Source: Lepas anatifera | Taxonomy: Eukaryota > Arthropoda > Thecostraca > Lepadidae | DNA length: 64,000 nt | Direction: 5' to 3' | Assembly (NCBI GenBank): GCA_034440635.1 | Contig: JAOTON010000472.1 | Location: forward strand, 62,001 to 126,000 | Shown: piece after piece, positions 54,776-64,000 of the stretch | Layout: each line of letters starts with the position of its first letter | Numbering within the stretch: the first letter of the stretch is position 1 | Position numbers and translations under genes: made by a program | The notes under the pieces: model-generated | Seen by the model: only the letters and a program-made list of their open reading frames with translations | What the model was told of the DNA's origin: nothing | The model's database searches: none

Positions 54776-55859
54776 CCGTCTAATCCACGAACGAGCTCTA
54801 AGCCTTGACAACTGGCTGTGTGTGAAATGAGAGCATCATGCACTGTCATGGTACTGGCTGGGATGTAGGCTTCCGGTCGGATAGAACATAATGTTTGATT
54901 GGCTGAAGGCCAGCGTTCATCTCCAGCGTTGTGACTAGTTGATGCTGAGGCTGCTTTGCCGGGATTTCCCGTAACTACGCGCTTTGTTTCGTCTTCGCAC
55001 GATGGAGTAGACTGCCACGGGTGGAAATTTTTAACACAATATTTGTGGATTGCCAATTTGGGACCAGAAATAGAACAAATTTATAATTATCGGGTGGTTT
55101 TCTGTCTTATTTTCGTTTGATGAGTCTGCATTTGGTCAATTTTAAGTCATCTGTCTATTTCACTGGGGGGACAATTTCCGAGCACTGGGGGGGCATTTTG
55201 GCCGACTGGGGGGGGGCAAATGGCCCCCAGTTAACATGTTAAAAATGGCCTGCCCCAGACCCCGACCCGCACTATATACTTGCCAGGCTGTGTCCATCAG
55301 AAAAATGCCGCGGAGGCATGAGAGGAAATGGAAAGGATATGCCAGTTATATATCCTGGTGGCAATTAGAGGCGCTACAGAAATACACATCAAGGTAGAAG
55401 CATTATCGTCATTCCAAAATATTATGGAATCATAAATAACGTAACGTATGGGGGGAAGGGTGGGGGCAGTAAAACACAGTTTTCAAACGTTACACATGGC
55501 CGCACAAACTGTCGGGGGAGGGACTAAAAAAAGCGTTGCCCATCTTACGGACGGACCTTTGACAGGAGAGCCGCGGACAGGGGCAGATCCAGGATTTCCT
55601 CGGTGGAGGGGGGACGGATGTTAGCCTAGGGGGTCCTCTCAGGCCATCCTCCCCCGCCATTCCTTTATTTAATGAACGTGAAATTTTAACAGACTGAAAA
55701 ATTTGTTACATGCAAGTGTGGATCCAATTTCCTATGGGGGGGCACATATAAGCCTCGGGGTCACCGCTCTAGGGGCTCGCAGTTTTTCATTTCTTCAAAG
55801 TGAAATATTTTCAAACTGAATAATTTGCGAAGCACCTATTTCTAACATTCTTAGAAAGT

Positions 55860-56175
55860 TTAATATTTCGGGGACCCCCGGGATCAACTCTTGCAGGGAA
55901 GGGGGTGGCCTCAATATCGGCTTCGAGGTCCCCGAGACCAAGACTTGGACCCCGGGACCTACTCTTGGTGACCCCTGAGACAAACTCTTGGGGGGGCCCG
56001 CGAGACCAACTTGTGGTGGCCCCTAAGAGCAACTATTACAGGCCCTGAAACCAATATTTTGTAAGCATCTTGAGACTAACTCATGCCTCCCCCCGAGATA
56101 AATGCTTGAGGACCCCCAAGACCAATTCTTGAGAACCTCCGAGACCAACTCTTGGGGGGCCCCTGGATCAATATT
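55860..56175 (+). repeat. Degenerate minisatellite, GAGACCAACTCTTGGGGGCC-type
   Basis: About ten units of roughly 28-35 bp around CCGAGACCAACTCTTG. Open frames on the minus strand here reflect the repeat. Confidence 0.88.
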
Positions 56176-56179
56176 CGGG

Positions 56180-59100
56180 TGGTGTTTGGGTTCCCCGGAA
56201 CGCCCATAAGACATCACAGTGTGACTTACGACAGGCAGTCTTACGAATTGGTGAGTGGAATATTTCGATCTACCCAGTGTTTGACTGTTGAAAAGCTGGC
56301 AGCTAGTGACAAGAAGATAACAACCGAGGATTCTTCTAGACCTAGGGTTGGCACTTAAAGTTATTTTGGCTTTGGCGAATAGGCACTTCAAGAAGCATAC
56401 CTGGGTTACATCTGAGCACATTCTTACCAGTTCTTTCTTACCAAACGACATTCTTCATCGACACAATGTCAAAAAAACTTGCAAAATCAATTCCTAGTCA
56501 CTTCAAAATCTGAGCCATGATGCTAGGGGGGGTCGTTATAATCGACATTGGTGGCATGGGAAAACATCTAAGCAGAGGTTTTTTGAGGACAAGAATGTGG
56601 CATTTGGCGTCACATTTCATGCGTGACACATGATGCAGGCAGATACGTACATACGGCGCATAATTTGGAATGCATGAACCTGGGGTGTAATATACTATTC
56701 TCCAACAGTTGAATATCATTCCCCTGTTTACAAAAATCAATTGCCGATAGCAAACAAGGAACAGATGAACAGATGAACAGGCAGGTCTATGCAGATTTCA
56801 GTGAGATCCAACTGTAGTTTTGGATAAATGAATGTCCACTGCATTAAATTCGTCACACCACACTTTTCCAGTAGTCTATATGAAGCAATATGAAGCATGC
56901 AATTATCATAAAAGCATTCAGAGGCGTAACCAGGGGCAGAGGCTGCGCTCTCACCTCATGCTGAAGCTTCCCCACAAATAGAAAGTCGATCTACACGGAA
57001 ATTTTGGATGGACGCTCCACACCCCACGCCACATTCGATTACCATATTCTACAACGTTGATATTTTGCGGCACATAAATGTTCTCACCGGCACTAAGATC
57101 AACCGTTGCATTTGGTAACACAGCAAATACCATACTGATGCATTCACTTACGGCACTGTGAACTCGGGTCAAATTAAAATCGGTACCAACTATACCCCCG
57201 AAAACTAAGTGTTACAGACCCGGTGACTTTTTGAAAATCTCAACTGTCGAGGTCTGCTTATAAATAAACCCCACCGATGAAAACAAGGTTGAAAATTAGT
57301 GCCAGGCGTAAACGGTCATAATTCACTGGCTACCAGAAAGCTGAGTATGTATATTACACGGTCGCTTTACTATGAGCAAGGGTTCATTTAGAGTTCATCT
57401 GCGCGTATTACCGCGATACAATTGTAATACCAGCTCTGCTGATATCAAATAGGTAGATCTCACCCTACTGTCGTAGAAAAACGAACTTCCAGATGGCGTA
57501 ATTTCATTCGTGGGCTTTGTAAATCAGCGGACATTGAGAAGCAAGATCTCCAGGAAGCCTTCATGCCTACACCTCACCTTTCTGTATGGGTCTTTAGCGT
57601 AGGTACGATTTCGCGTTGTCGCCGTTATAAACATGATAAGCGAATGTCTCCGTATGATATTTAAGCACCTGATGGCTGTATAAGCAAACGCAGCCGCTCA
57701 GCATGCGTTGTCGGTCAATGAGTCTCTTCGCACCGCGCTATACCAACATTGCAGGATATGACAATCCATTGTGGTGAGCCACCAAAAGAAAAAAACTCTA
57801 CTCGATCCATTTTCTTTACAAGGGAGACTTCCGAATAGGAGAAAGGATGGCGTACTACCCCGTGGTTTTCTTTCGGGAAGCCATTTTTGTTATTGCATGT
57901 CCCAAATGTTAATATGAGGGAGCAGATATTGCCAGAAAATTGTGCACAAGTTCATGCATTCGACACTCCTTTCTCTAGAATTACAATTCAGTCCCACTGA
58001 AATATCCCTTTACATCCGCCTATAGAGCTTATGTTTCCGCCTACACAGCCAGTATAAGAAATGGTACTCTTACATATTAAAAATATAGCTTGGAAACCAT
58101 GTATAATGAACATGTTGAAAGTTTCCCTTCCTACAATTAAACACTCCAAATAGGTCAGCAAATGTAAGCCCTCCCCAGAATTATGTGCACTACATGAGCA
58201 ACTAAACCTAATTCCACATCCACCTCCCAAAAAAAGACGAAAATGTCTCACAACACCGATGCCATAACTATCCCCTCACCAACATGACCCGCCCTTAGAA
58301 AAGGCGACCGGATTTGAATTTTACTGTTTCCGAAAATGTACTATTGGAGGCGGTTACCTGAAACCAAATAAGAAACGAGTGGTAGAAATGTGCTTAGATG
58401 TAACCCAGGTAACCCCTAAAGAGCCAACTCGCCAAAGTCAAGTACAGTTGTTAAGCACACTCATCTCCCCTTCACGATGATTCGTTGTTGGACCCAAAAC
58501 ACGGTTTGCGGAGAAAGACACATATGCAGAGCGCAATCATGGAGCAAAACTCTCGGCGTACACCAAGGGCATGCAACCATCACAACGTTGCATCAGAAGC
58601 CGCTGTGCTTCGTCAACGGCCTCTGACGCAACTGGCTGTTCAATGCTAGGACGGTGAAAGCTCCAGCGTGGAAACTACTTTCCGAAAAGGCCGAAAAGTT
58701 ACACATTCTGGTGGCGAACAGGTCGTGGCCTTTCTATACTCTGCTACGTGAAATGGACACAGCACGACTTGCTGGTTCTGTTCAGATATGACAGCATAGC
58801 CGGCTAAGGTTGCGAGGCAAAATTTGCTAATGATGTTGCGGATATCAACGATGGCGCTGAGCAGGGAATACAGCTCCTAAAAGGACTAACGTTTTTTAGC
58901 TTAGCTCTTTTAAAGTTACAAGCTTTAAAGTCGCCAGTCTAACACCAGACAAACTTGCACCACCCCTCCCATTCCCCCTGGATCCGCCCATGCCAAGAGC
59001 GTATCTCCGCAGCTCGGACTGACCTGGCGCCGGACATCCCTCAGCCAAGAGCGAGATCAGGTCAGGTTGTCGCGGGCCCAGGTACTACAGCATCGTGCCT

Positions 59101-62100
59101 GCAACAGCACCAGCACTTCAGGTCAGCGGCAGGGCCGAAGGCAGTGTTCGCCTGAAGTCGAAATCACGGTCACCCCTGTGACCAGCCAGCACGGAGAGCT
59201 TCTAAACGGACACCACACGAGAATGCACAAAACGAAGGTGTGGGCAAATGCTGTAATATTAAAAAGAGCTTGGCACAGGAAACGTCCAATTGAACTCCGG
59301 TCTGTGATATCAGCTTAATATAGAAAGGTGCTCACCAAGAGCTAAAAAGAGCTATCGCAATAAGTCATTACTTCGCGTATTGCACTGCTTTCGACTCGGA
59401 AGATTCGAGTTCATTTGCCTAGGATAAAAGCTGAATTTTAGGTGGAGCAAAATGTGTCCGAGTCAACTAATCAGGTATGTTACGTGAACGGGCTTGGAGG
59501 TACCTTTCAGCCAACTATGTGGTCAGACTTGTTCCACTCGAAAGGCTGAGCACAAAGGGGATGTGATATGCTCTCTCTTCACGGGAAGTCGAAATATAAG
59601 CTCCACGCACCAAATATTCATCAACGGATTAGGACCCAATCTAGCCAATATGGGCAGAACTCCGCGCACAAAGGGAAGGCCTGGCCTCAGGGCAAACAAA
59701 TCTCAGATATTAAACTACGAAACCACACCGTACTAATTCTATCAGAATTGATATTTTGGAGTTTTTGGAGATGCGAATGCATCATTTCTGTAGGATTGTG
59801 CGTTCTTTAAAGTCTGTTCGGATTGTCAATATTCTTCCATAGACTCCTTGGACGTTCCCGGCTCATCATGAGACGTTAAGGTCCTGACGCACTCTGTCTC
59901 CCAGAATGCGACGAGCGCCGTCCCAGAATGTGGTCCCAGCAACACACTTCGGAAATTTCCAATTTCCATGTTGATTCCACAGTTACCTCCGTAAATTTAA
60001 ATATAAATGATGTTGCCACCCATGCCACACTGGAGGACATTATGACTCAGCTGTAATCAAATATGTCGGCAGAGGTGGGGCCACAATGCATGTTAAATAG
60101 AAATTGATTGACTTAGCACACACACATATGACTGCTCCCAATATTGTGGTGTATTTTCTAAAGCAGAAAGGAGTATCTGCCACAAGGCACTATTATATCT
60201 AGAGGTAAGGAAACATCAGCTTTACCACTTTCCTACTCAGACCAGACCGAAAGCTAACCAAAATATTCGTACATTTCGAATTGATGTCACCAAAGAAATA
60301 CCATCATCTCCTTGAAGTTTTAACAGAAAATAAGCTTATTTATTCTCACAAAAATAAAAATGATAGTACATCACGATATCATTACTTGCATGTTGATGCA
60401 GCACGACCTAGAAACATGGCACGTTTTACAAGCACGGAATTTTTCCCAGTAAGTACCGACGTGTTTCACTGAGCTTGACTTCCAATGAATGACAATATTC
60501 CATGATTATATTTTTTCGAAACGTTGTGTAGCCTTGGCTATCACGCATTTAGTCCCTGGATATTGGTATGAGCCAGAAGGGGCTCATAAAACATCAGACT
60601 TTGAGGGAAGTTCACAAAATGGCATGTACCTACACAAATCAATGTTGCATCTTAAGCATGGGATTGCTAGCTGCTAGGCAGAGATCACAGCATACTTGAC
60701 TTGGTGAAAGACTTGGTGAAACAGGTTTGGTTTTTTTGGCAAGGTGTCTTGTGAAATGGAATCAAAGAAAATTCTGAGATTACAGGACTATCAGAAATTC
60801 CAAAACTCAACTCCTTCTTTAGCAACAATCCAATGGACAGATAACATTCTAGAAGATATTAAACTTTGAACATATACATTGATGTCCAGATCAAGATTGT
60901 ACAAAGCAGGGAGAGCCAGTGCCAAATATATGGCTGGCCAACAGAAAATCTCTGAAACCACCATGGTTCAAAAAGCAGTTATTAGGAAAATGTAAAGCAA
61001 GACTCAGCATTACAGTACTATCACCAACCCCACAAGATTCAGCACAAGAACATGATACCTGAGCAAAACCAATGTTTCAACCTGTTTGATTAATTTATCA
61101 TATCTACCCATTCATCACATACTTTATTGTCTCCCTTTGATAAATTGTTATGCGGTAACTTACATGCTTCTGTTTTCTTTAAAAGTTTTAAGAAAAGTTT
61201 TGGACATTACAAAGAACAGGGTTGATATCACTTGCTTTGAATGTATGAACCTATGTATGTAAATGTATGTTATGCATAGTGAATATATACTATACATTAA
61301 TTATATACATATTCCTGTGTTTATGCATCAATTGGATTTAAAATTGACTCTCAGCTTCTTTTGTGCAAAGATCTCAGACCCTCCAGGATTCCAGGAAAAT
61401 CCCTTGATTACAATAATATGCCCAAGTTATTTTCATTAGCTTTTGTTCTTAAATGGAAATAAATAATCATATTCAAGGCCAGAGACTTCAACAATTGTAT
61501 AGGCTCTATGTAAGGAGAAAAGTCCTGGAACATTAAAGAGGCATTCACTTTTTGGGAAAAATCAAACACAAGCACAACCATCAGAATCAATCAGACATTA
61601 TCTAGCATGTATCTCCCTTCTCAGGATAAACATTTCCAACCATCTGCATGGAAAATGATTAAACTTAAGCCACATATAGTGGAAGGCAGGAAGCTTATGG
61701 CTTATCTAGGGTGCTTCTATATTCAGAATAAACGACTTAAGACACAAATAACTGTCATTGAGGTAAAACTATGATCATAGCTTCACCTAATGATTCTATT
61801 TTTGGTTCATACTTTGGAATTCAGATAAGATGTGTATCTATGTTGTGCTGGCTTTAATCAATGTGTACAGATTGATATTTTGAAAGGCTCATTCCTCAAG
61901 ACAAATAAGGGTGTTGACTATTTAACCATAATCTAAAAATGGTACTTCAACGCATGATCTATGCATACACCAAATAATTCACCTTGATCCGCATCTTTCC
62001 CACTTTAGAATTATCCCAGGTAGAAAGAATATTGTCAATATGTCAGAATATTCACAGACACAATAAAAATATTTAATATATCAGAATATCCAACAATATC

Positions 62101-62970
62101 CTATTGGTGGGAGGATTATTGAATGGCTTCCAGATTCACACACCATTTAACTGCTATTAACGCTGGAGATCTCTTCTGGTTTGAGATCTCTTCTCGATCT
62201 AGGGGTCCTGAATGGGTAAATGTTGGTGTGGCAATACAAGCCTTATACAAACTCTACAAGAAACCAAAAATCCATTATGGTCCTAACCCCAGCCAAAAAC
62301 AATCTTCACCTATGCTACATTACAAATGTGAATTCAAATCAGCAAGGCCATTGGGATAAGCTCTAACTATATCAATGCTCTTGATGTTGATCCCGGGTTA
62401 GAATTGAATGGTATTTCAGGCTACAAAAAGCTTAAAAACTATCAGAGTCATCAATACAATACCAAACCAATTAGACCAAGATTAATACAAGAATGTATGC
62501 AACCCTATACAAATCAGCACATATCATCCCCAGCATGGCGCAGGGGATCTAAAGCAAAATGTTGGCAGCCAATTACCATGCATGATATAAATAATTCAAT
62601 GAATATCCCAAGCAAAGGACAGATTTTCCAGAAATGTATCAGCACCAAGTGGATGACAGAAAGCAACCTGGGTACCTGTCCTTGCAAGCCAACCTTCAAA
62701 ATCATGCAATTGAAGTTCACTTCTAGGTGATCATGGTGCATGAGTCACAAAAAAGCCTGAGCTATAAATAAAAAATAATCAGATGACATAAAAATTGAAA
62801 AATCACAATTAAAATCGACTCTCCACACTGAGGCAAAAATGGAATACAATAGACGTTTCCGCGGACAATACGCACCTCTGATTTTGATTGAAGTCATAGC
62901 TCAGCGACAGCAAAAGACAAACTCACTGCTGCGGTGACTCTGAACTTAAAAAAATGGAAACGATAAGATC
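56180..62970. other. AT-rich intergenic or intronic stretch, no gene recognised
   Basis: No open frame with recognisable protein features on either strand. A right MITE-end motif (CCCCCTGGATCCGCCCATG) lies at about 58976-58993. If the start exon at 63.0 kb is real, this may be its first intron. Confidence 0.45.
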
Positions 62971-62977
62971 CACTTAC

Positions 62978-63000
62978 TCGTTATACCGTTCTTCTTCCAT
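62978..63000 (-). CDS. Possible first coding exon of an unrecognised minus-strand gene
   Basis: ATG at 63000 in context CAGTCCATGGAAG begins MEEERYN and ends at a consensus donor, GA|GTAAGT, in phase 2. The same frame is open upstream for about 22 codons of very basic sequence (ARKREIARRRRRVVRLQS) without an ATG, so the true start could be in an earlier exon. A GC-rich block and an E2F-like site lie just upstream. The protein is not recognised and no second exon was traced. Confidence 0.33.
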
Positions 63001-63308
63001 GGACTGGAGCCGCACGACCCTCCTCCGCCTGCGCGCGATTTCCCGCTTCCTCGCCCCCAAGTTTACCTCAGCTCTTCAGTGTCGATTTTATTTTCGCGGT
63101 AAACAGAACGCAGCATGGCATTTTATATTTTGAGGAGTTTTTTTCCAAGAATAAATTGATTTCTTATGATGAAACAACAGTAAATAGCGAATTTTCTCCA
63201 AATATACGCTGAAAACGCTCCATAAGATACGATTTGTGACTCCGCGAAATTTAGTAGTCAGCCAATTGGTGTCGATGCACCGGCACCGGCATCCCAGCTG
63301 ATCCACAA

Positions 63309-63317
63309 TTTGGCGCG
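63309..63317 (+). promoter_or_regulatory. E2F-like site TTTGGCGCG
   Basis: An exact fit to TTTSSCGC about 310 bp upstream of the candidate start exon at 63000. A single short motif, so suggestive only. Confidence 0.35.
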
Positions 63318-63816
63318 TTATTCGAGTACGTTTACCCGGCGCCCCGGTTCGGCATCAGTGGTGTCAGAATGATAGGTCTCAGGGAAAATGCTGGCACCTC
63401 TCACTTTTGGTTCTGGTTTGCTTTGAGCTTTTTCCACGATGTTCTCATAGCATGTGACAAAAGTTTAAACTGCTGTGTAATGATTGTGTAAATACAAATT
63501 TGTTGCAAACAATGGTCAAGTCATTTACCTTCAAGATTTGAAATCCGGGCTTCGTCAATTGTGCATTTCTTCGGAACGGTAAGTGCCCCAGCAAACGACA
63601 AGGCGTGTTCAGAGAGCACTTTCCCTGGCGTCGGCGTTCTATAATTATTCTCTTCTTCGGATTCACGGATAGTAGAGACACAAAATAGCCCGGGTGGATC
63701 CAGGCTCGCAGGCTTTTGGTGGGAACTGGGGACAATTGGACCAGGCCGGGATACTTTGGTGGTGCGCTGGAAGGGCCCACTTCGTTGGATTCACGCTGCA
63801 CCCCCGCCCGTCTTGA

Positions 63817-64000
63817 TTAACCCGCGCCCCACCGGGGGTCTGGCGCCACCTTCCCCACCGGGGGCCATCGATGCCCCCTCTAACTCCGAAAATATGGGCG
63901 TTAGCGCAAATCTGCAAAGTGCAATAGAAAGCTCGCGTGAATTCAGTCAGAAATTACTTCGCATGTTTTAGTGCTCAGGTCAATGGTTTGACCTCCAGAG
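63817..64000 (+). repeat. Dispersed direct repeat, copy 2, cut by the window edge
   Basis: Matches 53668-53835 with small insertions and runs to the end of the window, so the repeat unit is longer than what is seen here. Confidence 0.88.

Overview
The window is eukaryotic nuclear DNA, most likely from an arthropod and probably a crustacean. Exons are short with GT-AG introns, the genes are animal regulators, and LINEs, tRNA-derived SINEs and small DNA transposons fill much of the rest. No bacterial, phage or plasmid organisation is visible. The species cannot be read from the sequence.

Layout. 1-3275 is a decayed LINE. 3276-16600 is mostly non-coding; it holds a possible first exon near 5.6 kb, a minisatellite at 7 kb, a SINE at 8.3-8.6 kb and a 1,854-bp hAT-like transposon at 9263-11116. 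16613-19025 (minus) carries the first three coding exons of a Mxd/Mxi1-type Myc antagonist; the rest of its bHLH region is not seen and may lie left of the window. 22.3-23.7 kb is a 5'-truncated LINE. 25287-29534 (plus) is a six-exon URI1 (unconventional prefoldin RPB5 interactor). 34091-46768 (minus) is a nine-exon cyclin E, complete to its stop but without its first coding exon, with a GC-rich, E2F-site-bearing promoter candidate near 50.2 kb. URI1 and cyclin E converge tail to tail; the same two genes are neighbours in human (19q12). 50.5-64 kb is repeat-rich and intergenic, with a possible minus-strand first exon at 63.0 kb beside an E2F-like site.

The most unusual observation is that three tandem arrays are built from exon-intron boundaries. 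Cyclin E has about ten 53-bp copies of an exon 3' end plus its 5' splice site. URI1 has about ten 43-47-bp copies of the exon 3 acceptor plus exon start, and about four 62-bp copies of the exon 4 acceptor plus exon start. Each array abuts the true splice site and keeps most splice signals intact. A fourth, weaker periodic array of TGACGTC motifs begins on the URI1 stop codon.

The three recognised genes all act in growth and cell-cycle control (Myc antagonism, prefoldin-like/PP1/TOR-linked scaffold, G1/S cyclin). Their linkage here is a positional observation, not evidence of co-regulation.
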